A stretch of 64,000 nucleotides of DNA from assembly GCA_024401435.1 (NCBI GenBank), contig JAKSLB010000002.1:1-64000 (forward strand). The letters are read 5' to 3'. This document shows, piece after piece, positions 53,120 to 62,400 of this stretch (the first letter of the stretch is position 1; each line of letters begins with the position of its first letter). Source of the stretch: Paludibacteraceae bacterium (GTDB taxonomy: Bacteria > Bacteroidota > Bacteroidia > Bacteroidales > Paludibacteraceae). Below the pieces are notes generated by a model, which was given only the letters and a program-made list of their open reading frames with translations, searched no databases and was not told where the DNA came from. Position numbers and translations under genes: made by a program.

Positions 53120-53992
53120 ATGAGCTTGAAAGATGATATTGTAAAATCATTTAAAGAAGGTTCTCTTCTTACAAAACTGATTTATGTAAATATAGCAGCT
53201 TTCGTGTTTGTCAATCTGATTCTTGTTGTCTATAAGTTGATTCAGATTGAATGCCCGTGGGTGAATTTTTTGATGTTACCTTCTGATTTAAATGCTTTTA
53301 TCCTCCATCCATGGACAATTATCACATATATGTTCATGCATACTAGCTTCATACATATTTTATTTAATGTGTTGATGTTGTATTGGTTTGGTCAACTTTT
53401 CATGACGTTCTTTAACCAAAGAGATCTCGTTGGAGTTTATGTGATAGGAGGATTGGCTGGTGGACTATTTTATCTTTTAGCATTTAATCTTGTTCCTTAT
53501 TATATTCAACATGGTTCAAGTTACTTGTTGGGTGCTTCAGCTTCTGTTATGGCTATAGTTGTGGCAACGGCTGTTATGTCTCCTGATTATCAGGTGCGTA
53601 TTCCTTTGATTGGTATGATTAAGATTGAATGGATCGCAGTTGCTTCTGTTTTGATTAGTCTGTTAGGAATCACCTCTACGAATGCGGGTGGCGAATTGGC
53701 TCATTTGGGTGGTGCCTTGATTGGATACATCTTTGCAAAAGAGTATAAAAAAGGAACAAACATTGTTGGCTGGATAAATAAGTTAATAGATTGGCTTGTT
53801 GACCTTCCTAAGAAAAAATCAAAAATGAAGGTCTCTTATGAAAATCAGTCTGCTCAACGAGAAACGGATGCAGAATACAATGCTCGTAAAAAACAACACA
53901 ATGATGAGATTGACCGAATTTTAGATAAAATAAAACAGAGTGGATATGACTCTTTGTCGGACAATGAACGTAAGCAATTGTTCGGAAAATAG
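53120..53992 (+). CDS. Rhomboid family protein with hydrophilic C-terminal tail
   Basis: The 290-residue protein has six membrane segments, H79 and N83 in HILFN, S140 in LLGASASVM and H195 in LAHLGGAL, so it keeps the Ser-His dyad. The active-site motif is GASAS rather than GASGA. Residues of about 210-290 form a charged cytoplasmic tail ending in a helix with YNARKKQHNDEIDRILDKIK and a final block GYDSLSDNERKQLF, as in many Bacteroidota rhomboids. It is directly downstream of the first rhomboid gene and 12 bases before the TonB receptor gene. Confidence 0.88.
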   Translation: MSLKDDIVKSFKEGSLLTKLIYVNIAAFVFVNLILVVYKLIQIECPWVNFLMLPSDLNAFILHPWTIITYMFMHTSFIHILFNVLMLYWFGQLFMTFFNQRDLVGVYVIGGLAGGLFYLLAFNLVPYYIQHGSSYLLGASASVMAIVVATAVMSPDYQVRIPLIGMIKIEWIAVASVLISLLGITSTNAGGELAHLGGALIGYIFAKEYKKGTNIVGWINKLIDWLVDLPKKKSKMKVSYENQSAQRETDAEYNARKKQHNDEIDRILDKIKQSGYDSLSDNERKQLFGK

Positions 53993-54004
53993 TTTCCCTA
54001 GTTT

Positions 54005-55933
54005 ATGAAAAGAATTCTGCTTTTTGTGATATGTGTTTTCTCACTGATCCCTTTGGCTATTGCTCAATCGGATTCGGTTCCTTCAAGAGAACTTCAAGAG
54101 GTGGAGGTTTCCGTTTCGTATCCTTCAATGTCGAATGATTTGTTTTCCAGTTCTACTTCACTGTATGCTCCTGTTGAGGTTTTACAACAATTGTCAAATG
54201 CTTCATTATCGGATTTCTTAGTGAAAGGAACACCTCTTTTCCTAAAGGAAACTGGGAACGGAATGTTGTCGACCCTTTCTCTTCGGGGTACTTCTTCTGC
54301 ACATACAAAAGTGTTGTGGGAAGGTGTCTCCATTAATTCTCAAACAATGGGACAAGTCGATTTCAGTCAGTTGCCTCTTCTCTTTTTTGATGATGTTTCT
54401 GTCCATCCGGGAGGGGAGGGCGCGGTCTATGGAAATGGTTCAATAGGGGGCTCCGTTTCGTTGTCGGATCAATTATCATTTAAAGACACGTTTTCTTTGC
54501 AACTTCATTCTGAATACGGATCTTTTTCATCGTTGCACGAAGCTGCTAAATTACGTGTTGGAAATTCTAAAGTTCAATCTTCTACGGCTCTTTTCTATCG
54601 ACAGTCGGACAATGATTTCAAATTTGAATTCCGAAATGAAAAACAACGACAACAAAATGCTGGTTTTTATGATTATGGGATTCTTGAAGATTTTAATTTT
54701 CATATTACATCAACAAATTTATTGGCATTAAAAATATGGCATACATATTATAATAGGAATATACAACCGATGATGCAGAATAATCTAGATGTGAGTAAAT
54801 ATGAAACGATAGAAAACCGTTCATCTAAGATTCTTTTGGATTATGTCCATTATGCTCCGTTTTTATGGAAAATCAGATTGGGCTGGTTGGCTGATGATCA
54901 AACTTATGAGTCTCATATGATTGCAACTGATGATTGGCTGACGCAATCTTCTGTGGGAAAAACATGGGGAACTTCTGATAAATTTAAGATAGATGTTAAG
55001 ATAGGAGGGGATATCCATGCCATTTTACCAGAGGTATATGCTTATATGGATACTTCGATGGAGTGGAGAGGCTCCCTTTATGCATTATCGAAATTCTTGT
55101 TGACTCAACGTTGTGTGTTAACGTGTAATTTGCGGAAAGATTTCGTCTCAAATTTAAAAGTCCCATTTAGTCCTTCGTTTGGAATGACTTATCAGTTTGT
55201 ACAAAAACAGAAGAACAATTTATCTGCAGCCTTTTTATGCTCTCGAAATGTGAATGTGCCTACACTAAATGATCGATATTGGGGAAGAATTGACGATAAG
55301 GATGTTCGGACAGAAAAAGGTGCCAATTTGGAATTGAATATAAAGTATGGTTGGACAAATGAAACATATTCCCTGACAATATCGTCGGCTTTGTATCGAA
55401 ATGCGGTGACGGATTGGATTTTATGGATGCCAAGAGGAAATGTCTGGAAACCTGTAAATCTTGATCAGGTATTGGCGAAGGGAATAGAGACATCCTTGAA
55501 TCAAAAAGTAAAATGGAAAAGTAATTCTTTGTCACTTGATGTGAATTATGCCTATAATCATACGGAAATAATAAAAGGTTTTTCAGAAATGGCTCCTTTC
55601 GAAGGACGTCAGATGCCTTTGCTACCTTGTCATACATTGTCCGCTTGCTTATATGGAACATTCAACACGTTTCATTATTCGCTGATGGGGAAATACGTTG
55701 GAGAAAGGAATACGACGGATGTGTTTGAATTACTTGATTCCTATTTCTTGTTGAATCTGATGGCTGATTATGAATTTGTCTTTAAGGGGAAAGAGAATTC
55801 GAGGATAGCTCATTCATTGGATGTCGGTGTGCAAGTGAATAACCTATTGGGTGCTTACTATCAAACAATGCCATATCGTGCGATGCCCTTACAGAATTTC
55901 AATTGCTTCCTAAAATATCATTTTGGGAAATGA
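54005..55933 (+). CDS. TonB-dependent outer-membrane receptor
   Basis: The 642-residue protein has a 20-residue signal peptide (ending LIPLAIA before Q21), then a TonB box-like ELQEVEVSVS and a plug domain with TLSLRGTSSAHTKVLWEGV and VHPGGEGAVYGNGSIGGSV. A beta-barrel with alternating aromatic strands follows and ends in FNCFLKYHFGK, with the C-terminal phenylalanine region typical of outer-membrane barrels. The size and the plug resemble BtuB/cobalamin- or siderophore-type receptors, without a SusC N-terminal extension and without a SusD partner. Substrate unknown. It may be co-transcribed with the rhomboid genes. Confidence 0.88.
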   Translation: MKRILLFVICVFSLIPLAIAQSDSVPSRELQEVEVSVSYPSMSNDLFSSSTSLYAPVEVLQQLSNASLSDFLVKGTPLFLKETGNGMLSTLSLRGTSSAHTKVLWEGVSINSQTMGQVDFSQLPLLFFDDVSVHPGGEGAVYGNGSIGGSVSLSDQLSFKDTFSLQLHSEYGSFSSLHEAAKLRVGNSKVQSSTALFYRQSDNDFKFEFRNEKQRQQNAGFYDYGILEDFNFHITSTNLLALKIWHTYYNRNIQPMMQNNLDVSKYETIENRSSKILLDYVHYAPFLWKIRLGWLADDQTYESHMIATDDWLTQSSVGKTWGTSDKFKIDVKIGGDIHAILPEVYAYMDTSMEWRGSLYALSKFLLTQRCVLTCNLRKDFVSNLKVPFSPSFGMTYQFVQKQKNNLSAAFLCSRNVNVPTLNDRYWGRIDDKDVRTEKGANLELNIKYGWTNETYSLTISSALYRNAVTDWILWMPRGNVWKPVNLDQVLAKGIETSLNQKVKWKSNSLSLDVNYAYNHTEIIKGFSEMAPFEGRQMPLLPCHTLSACLYGTFNTFHYSLMGKYVGERNTTDVFELLDSYFLLNLMADYEFVFKGKENSRIAHSLDVGVQVNNLLGAYYQTMPYRAMPLQNFNCFLKYHFGK

Positions 55934-55951
55934 GGTTTCATGATTTATTAA

Positions 55952-55959
55952 TATATTTG
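55952..55959 (+). promoter_or_regulatory. Possible -7 element for the first GH8 gene
   Basis: TATATTTG fits TAnnTTTG, 37 bases before the start codon. The -33 position lies within the receptor's 3' end and is poor. Confidence 0.45.
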
Positions 55960-55996
55960 TCAAACCATTGTAAATAAAAATAATAAAATCAACAAT

Positions 55997-58900
55997 ATGA
56001 ATATCAACGTCTTACTAAAAAGATTACTTGCGTTTTCTGCTATTGCGACTGCTTGTTCTTTTTCAACTTATGCAGTAGAAGTTCATATCAATTCAGGAAA
56101 TCCGGCTTTCCCATTTCCTCAGTTTTTGGAGTATGCTTATGGTGATGCTCATCGTTTGGGCAATTTGGGTACGGATAATCCAGAGGGACTTACCCATGCG
56201 GAAATGGAACGTTATATTCGTACTGCTTATCAACAGCATGCCAATGAATTTGAATATACGGGTGATGAGTATGAAGGAATCAAGTATATATGGACTCCAT
56301 ATAAAGCTGCGTATGATTGCTCTGAGGGTGACGGCTATGCCTTGTTGGCTGCTGCATATATGGCGGATAAAGTCACCTTTGATGGCTATTGGATGTGTAC
56401 GCATGACAAACGTCGAGTGAAAACGAAGCGTTATATGGATTGTTCTGATAATGCTCCCAATTACGAGTTTGGACAATTTGCCATAAGCGATGGTGCAGAT
56501 GAAGGGGGCAATACAGCTGCGGATGGTGATGTGGATATAGCTTTAGCTTTATATGTTGCTTATATGCAATGGGGTGAGTTTATGCTGAACGATAAGGGTG
56601 AGAAGGTACTGGATGCTTGCGGAAATCCTATCAGTTATAAGCAGGAGATGATCAATGTGATTCGCGGTTTGGTTGCGATGACAATGGTGGATCAAGGTAA
56701 AAATCCTGCTCGTGTGAACACGGGTTTGATAGGATTGGATGGTTATATGCGTGGTGGTGATACATGGAAAGAACAGACCGATTGGGCAAGTCAGGAGGAA
56801 AACTATATTACGACAACAGATGGCGTGAAGGTCTATCCGTTGTTCGCTGGTGATGCACAACAACATATTGATTATTGTGCGCCTGCTTATTTCCGTGAAT
56901 TCCATGATTTGCTTCTTTCTTTATCTGCAGAATTGGGTGAAACAAATGAATGGGAAGCTGAACAATATCGTCGTGGTGAAGCTTCTGCGGATTGGTTAAT
57001 CGGAGATTTGGTGGGTAAAAATAGTACCTCTTTGCCAACTGCTGGATGGAATACTGTCAGCCGAGACGGAAAGCAAACTACCTATAGTAATTTCCAGGAT
57101 GGCGAGGATTATCGTTGCCCTTGGCGTACGATTAGTAATTATGTGTGGCATGGAAACCCAGCCTATTCATGGGATCCTGTCTCTCATCAGGTGACAGAGA
57201 AAACCAATACGTATGAGTACGAAGCTGCCATGAAAATGTCAGATTATATGCGAGACCCTGCTCATTGGGGCTCATCTTCTAATTGTTACACGAAAGGAGA
57301 TAAGAAAATTCCTTATTCTGGACCAAGAATGATGGGATGGCAGATTGATCCTATTACAGGTGAAACTTTGGATGATAAAAATTCTTCAGCTTTAGGTATG
57401 CAAAAAGGTGCTGCAGCTTTTGCTGCGATTGGTGCTCAGGATTATGATTTGATGGGCGATTTGTTTAAGGTTATATACGAAAATTGGGATGCAAGTGGAC
57501 AAACGCCTGATGGACAATGGATTTCAAACTATATGAGTGGATGGTTCCGTCAAACAGGTATGATGGCGTTGACGGGTAATTATTTAGCACCATCTCAAAT
57601 GATTGCTCAACCAAATCTCAAAATATACAGAGCGTTAAAAGATAGTATGTCCGTATGTCATGTGGGTGATACTGTAACCTATTTGTTATCTTATCGTAAT
57701 TATGGTTCCGTGAATGCGGAAAATGTGGCGATTGTTGAAAATGTACCAGCCGATTTTGCCTTTGTGGATGCTGATAAGCAAGGAAAATATGACGCTGCAA
57801 CGCATCAGGTAATATGGAATTTGGACGAAATCGCAGGCTTTAAAAGTGATGATGTGACAGGCGAAGCGTTAGATCTTTCTGCTGCGAATTTGTCTAAGAC
57901 AATAGGTGGGGTGTCTTATCGATGTGTGGCAAAAACAGGGGCCAAAGGTGTCTATAAAGCAACTGCGAAAATAACTTGTGACAATGGACTGGGATCTGAA
58001 ACCAATGAATATCCGAACTATGTGACTGCCACAATGCAACGTAATAATATAGAAGTAATTCCTACTGGGTTAAATGTGGAGAAGATTTCGAATTCAACTT
58101 CTGTCTTAAAAGGAGATACCGTATTGTTTACCGTTACTCTTTCAAATGACACAATCCCTACTTTGATAGGTGGACGTTCTCATGTGAATGTTGCTATGGC
58201 TGATATTGATAAAGGAAATCAGTATAATTTGATGTTTAAAATTTATCATGATGCGGTGGAACCATATATTGATAATGGGAATTACCGTGTTACTGTCTTT
58301 AAAGATTTGAAGGAGGCATCCCTTCAATGTAATTTTGATTTGTTGGAAGGAACACAAAATGGTGCAACAATGGGTTCTAATGCAAGTGATTTCAAATTTG
58401 AGGACAAAACATTGGAAGATGGAACTCATATGTTCTTTGTACAGTTCCCGCATGCTTTGGCAGCATCAACCTATTTTTTGAATGAGATGGCTGGTGCAGC
58501 TAAATTTAATTGTGAAGGAACGAAATATCCATTGCGTGTAGTGGCTCGTTTCTACGATTCCACTTGGAAAAGCGTTGATTGGTCTAAAGGATGGTCAGAG
58601 TTGAACACCGATAGCGATGAAGGATTTTATTATCCTGTAACACCTTCTTATCAATCTTCGGAAGAACCTCAGTCGGTTGATAAATTATTGCGTACGGCTT
58701 GTGACAATGTGTCGAAGGTGACAAAAAATGTTTTGGTTGAAGAATTTGATGGATATGTATGGCGTAAGATTTTAGGAAATAGTCCATTTGTGAATGGTTC
58801 AGTTGCAACGAATATAGTCGTTTCAGATACAATACCGTTAGGATTCGAATTTATTGGATTCGAAGAGAAAGGTACAACGGCATCCTATGTTCCTGCTGAA

Positions 58901-59248
58901 AATAAGCCATACGCTGGAATTGTCACTTATAAATTAAACACATTAGATTTAGGCTCAAAAGAAGGATTCTCATATCAGTGTAAGTATGTTGGAGCATCAT
59001 CTAAATATATACAGAGTGGATGTCATGTTTTTGATGATAAGGAATCGGTGGATGCGGCACCATTGGTGTTGATGGATGATGAGGCGACTAATACAATCGA
59101 TATTCCGTCGGGTGATGAATATGTGGATGTATATGATATGTTAGGTGTTATGCGAAAAAAACACGTTGCTGTGAAAGATGCCTTAGATGGTTTGGAACCA
59201 GGTGTTTATATGGTTGGTAATAACAAGATGATAAAGACAAAAGAATAA
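55997..59248 (+). CDS. Secreted glycoside hydrolase family 8-like protein with T9SS type A signal
   Basis: The 1,083-residue protein has a signal peptide (cut near STYA, residue 26) and a GH8-like catalytic domain of about 30-540. CSEGDGYALLAAAYM holds the likely general acid E110, AADGDVDIALALYVAYMQWG holds the substrate-site aspartates (D176-D180), and APAYFREF and CPWRTISNYVWHGN follow. GH8 enzymes cut beta-1,4-glucan, xylan or chitosan with inversion. The usual base aspartate in the PWR..D block appears to be N381. A DUF11-like domain (about 540-680) and further beta domains follow. The end, VYDMLGVMRKKHV to LEPGVYMVGNNK, is a type A T9SS signal. A paralogue lies directly downstream. Substrate is unknown. 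Confidence 0.85.
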   Translation: MNINVLLKRLLAFSAIATACSFSTYAVEVHINSGNPAFPFPQFLEYAYGDAHRLGNLGTDNPEGLTHAEMERYIRTAYQQHANEFEYTGDEYEGIKYIWTPYKAAYDCSEGDGYALLAAAYMADKVTFDGYWMCTHDKRRVKTKRYMDCSDNAPNYEFGQFAISDGADEGGNTAADGDVDIALALYVAYMQWGEFMLNDKGEKVLDACGNPISYKQEMINVIRGLVAMTMVDQGKNPARVNTGLIGLDGYMRGGDTWKEQTDWASQEENYITTTDGVKVYPLFAGDAQQHIDYCAPAYFREFHDLLLSLSAELGETNEWEAEQYRRGEASADWLIGDLVGKNSTSLPTAGWNTVSRDGKQTTYSNFQDGEDYRCPWRTISNYVWHGNPAYSWDPVSHQVTEKTNTYEYEAAMKMSDYMRDPAHWGSSSNCYTKGDKKIPYSGPRMMGWQIDPITGETLDDKNSSALGMQKGAAAFAAIGAQDYDLMGDLFKVIYENWDASGQTPDGQWISNYMSGWFRQTGMMALTGNYLAPSQMIAQPNLKIYRALKDSMSVCHVGDTVTYLLSYRNYGSVNAENVAIVENVPADFAFVDADKQGKYDAATHQVIWNLDEIAGFKSDDVTGEALDLSAANLSKTIGGVSYRCVAKTGAKGVYKATAKITCDNGLGSETNEYPNYVTATMQRNNIEVIPTGLNVEKISNSTSVLKGDTVLFTVTLSNDTIPTLIGGRSHVNVAMADIDKGNQYNLMFKIYHDAVEPYIDNGNYRVTVFKDLKEASLQCNFDLLEGTQNGATMGSNASDFKFEDKTLEDGTHMFFVQFPHALAASTYFLNEMAGAAKFNCEGTKYPLRVVARFYDSTWKSVDWSKGWSELNTDSDEGFYYPVTPSYQSSEEPQSVDKLLRTACDNVSKVTKNVLVEEFDGYVWRKILGNSPFVNGSVATNIVVSDTIPLGFEFIGFEEKGTTASYVPAENKPYAGIVTYKLNTLDLGSKEGFSYQCKYVGASSKYIQSGCHVFDDKESVDAAPLVLMDDEATNTIDIPSGDEYVDVYDMLGVMRKKHVAVKDALDGLEPGVYMVGNNKMIKTKE

Positions 59249-59269
59249 ATTCAATGATTTTGATAGATG

Positions 59270-59311
59270 AAGCATCAGGGTAAGGAATTCCTTATCTTGA
59301 TGCTTTTTTTA
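59270..59311 (+). terminator. Intrinsic terminator after the first GH8 gene
   Basis: AAGCATCAGGGTAAGGAATT pairs with AATTCCTTATCTTGATGCTT over most of its length and is followed by seven T. Confidence 0.85.
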
Positions 59312-59382
59312 TGATATATGTTTTATTCTGTTGAAAATTAAGATTCTAATGTGAAATTTAACTTTTTTAGGAGACACAATAA

Positions 59383-59414
59383 TTTGCGTTAAAAAAATAT
59401 AATTGTTATATTTG
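59383..59414 (+). promoter_or_regulatory. Bacteroidota promoter of the second GH8 gene
   Basis: TTTG (59383-59386), 20 bases, then TATATTTG (59407-59414) fits the consensus. The start codon at 59478 lies 63 bases downstream. Confidence 0.65.
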
Positions 59415-59477
59415 CCAAAGCATTATTATAAGAAATTTTTCTTAAGATCGAAATAGTATATTAAAATGATAGTATTT

Positions 59478-62400
59478 ATGAATATAAAGAAAGCCATAAG
59501 ACGAAGTTTCGCCTTATTATTTGTTATAATATCTTCTGTTACTTCAATATATTCGGTTGAAGTGCATATTAATTCGGGTAACCCAGCGTTCCCGTTCCCG
59601 CAGTTTTTGGAGTATACTTATGGGGATTTCCATCGATTAGGTAATTTGGGTACGAAGAATGCGGAAGGTGTAGTTCATGCCGAAATGGAACAGGAAGTTC
59701 GTGATGCTTATCAAATCCATGCTAATGAGTTTGCTTATACAGGAGAGGAGTACAAGGGAATTAAATACATTTGTACACCTGATGTTCCTGGGGGCTATTA
59801 TGGGTGTACGGAAAGTCAAGGATATGCTTTGTTGGCAGCGGCATATATGGCGGATCAAGTTACGTTTAATGGTTATTGGTTTTGGGTTCATGATTATAAA
59901 AGAAATAGATCTCGTAGATATAATGATGGAACTCCGATATCTCCTTCGTATGTTTACGGTATGTTTACCATAAATGATGGACAATCAGGTGATTCTGCTG
60001 CTGATGGTGATGTTGATGTAGCCTTAGCTTTGTATGCTGCATATAAGCAATGGGGTGAATTTATGAAGGATCAAAACGGTAATATTGTTACAGATTTTCA
60101 AGGTAACCCTATTTCGTATAAAAAGGAGATGGTGGAGGTTATTAGAGGTCTAGTGACACTATGTGCGAGGAAATTTAAATTGGAGGGAGATGTGAAATTA
60201 GTACAATCTGGGGTTATTGGGCTTGATGGCTATATGAATGGTGGTAACACATGGACAGAATTGACGGATTGGTGCACTGGTTCCTCTCCAATGAGTGTTG
60301 ATTATGATTTACCAGTATATGCATTTGATGGAGAAACTGTTACAAATGAGGTTTTACCGGCAGGAACTCCCATATCTAAAGATGTAAATCCAGGACCTGC
60401 TAAACAACACATTGATTATTATGCGCCTGCGTATTTTAGGGAATTTTGGGAATTGTTCGAGGAGATTGCTCAGGAAGAAAATATTCCATTGTTTGACATT
60501 GAGCAATTTAAGAGGGCAGAGGCTTCGTCAGATTGGCTGATTGGTAATTTGATATCAAAAAGTTCAAAATCTGTTCCTGTGGCAGGTTGGGTTGAAATGG
60601 TTTCTGATGGAAATTTTACTTTTTCCAATTTCAATGAAGGAGAGGATTACCGTTGTCCTTGGCGCACGATAAGTAATTATATGTGGCATGGAAATCCTAA
60701 TACAACATGGAATCCTAAAACACACAAAGTAGAGTCTGGAACTAATACATTTGAGTATGATGCTGCGGTTAGAATGTCGAATTTCCTTGAAAATCCTATA
60801 GGATGGGCGACCGGAGAATGTATGGTTTATGGAGATCCTAAGATACCATATTCAGGACCTTCAACATTGGAATGGTGCTATAATCCAAATACAGGAGAGT
60901 CAACGGAACCTGAAACTCATTTTATGGTGATTAATTGGTTGAATGGTATGGGAAGTTTTTCTGCCGTTTCTGCCCAAAATTATGAGTTGATGGGATCTCT
61001 ATATCGCCAATGTGCAATCGATTGGGATTTTGGGACTGATCCTGGCGATTTTTATTTGACCAGTGTTCCTCATTATATGCATGGGTGGGCGCGTCATTTG
61101 GGGTTGATGGTAACTTCTGGAAATTATCATGCGCCAAGCCAAATGAATCCAATGGCAAATATGAAGATTTATCGTTCTATTGAAGATTCTGTTACATATT
61201 GTTATACGGGAGATCAGTTAAAATATGTGCTTGATTATCGTAACTATGGGTCTCTGGATGCTAAAGATGTAAAGATTGTTGAGAATGTGCCCGAACACTT
61301 TGTTTTTGTTGAGGCTTCAAATGGTGGCGTTTATGACAAAGCATCTCATACTGTTACTTGGAATATAGGAACTGTTTCGGGATTTAAAAGTGATGACAAT
61401 TCTGGTGTTGAATTGAATTTTAATTCAGGTAACTTGGCAAAGACTGTAGGTCAGGTATGGTATAAAGTAAAAGTTGGTGATAATGCTTCTGGTCGTTATT
61501 GTACAACTGCGGAAATCACTTGTTCTAATGGACTTGGATGGGTCTCTAACGAATATCCGAACTTTAAGACATCGACCATGCAACGAAATTGTGTCGATGT
61601 AGTACCCCGTTCATTAATTATATCTAAAGATGTGGATCGTAGGAAAGTGAATGATGGTAATATGGCTACATTTACTATTAAGTTTGAAAATTCATCAGAT
61701 GCTGGATGGATTGATGGTGGACGACCTCGTGTGAATGTCTCTTTTGCAAACGGCTTAGATGGCTCCAGAATTCAGTTGATGGCACGTTTGTGGAATGATG
61801 CTGTAGAACCTTATATTAATTATGGAAATTATCGTATTTCGTATTATTTGTATGATGCAAGTATAAATTGTTATACGGGTGATGGTGATTGTACATCAGG
61901 ATGGGGTATTGGTAATGAAATATATGAAGGAAATAAAATGCTTGGATCTGACGAAGGTGTGGTTGTTACTCATGAAAATATAGTAGAGGGAAGTGATGCC
62001 TTCGGGAAATGGAATCAGCGCATGTGTATCCAATTCGCTCCGTTGCTTGTAACTACAACTATGCATCTCGCTCGTTTCTTTGGTGGTGATGGCGGTCGTG
62101 TTCATAAAGGGGGAACATCACCAATGCGTGCAGTATGGGCTTTGTACCCAAGTAATTATGGCTCTGTAAATTGGGAGGATGATTGGTCTTGGAGTGCGAG
62201 TTATAATTCTGCGAAAGATGGACTGTTTTATCCAATTACTCCTTCTTGGCAAAAATTGGACGAAAACGGGAAATCAATAGAAGAACCGGTTACGAAATGG
62301 CTGACATGCGGTTGTACAGAATCTGAAAAAACTGTTCCTAATATTCTTGTGGAAGAATATGATGGTTATGTATGGCGCCGAATTTTAGGAAATGGTCCAA

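Noticed and set aside
59637-59984. Antisense reading frames opposite the GH8 genes (about 56.1-56.9 kb, 58.1-58.8 kb, 59.6-60.0 kb)
   Set aside because: They are shadows of conserved coding sequence on the plus strand; the same shadow frame recurs in both paralogues because the proteins are similar.
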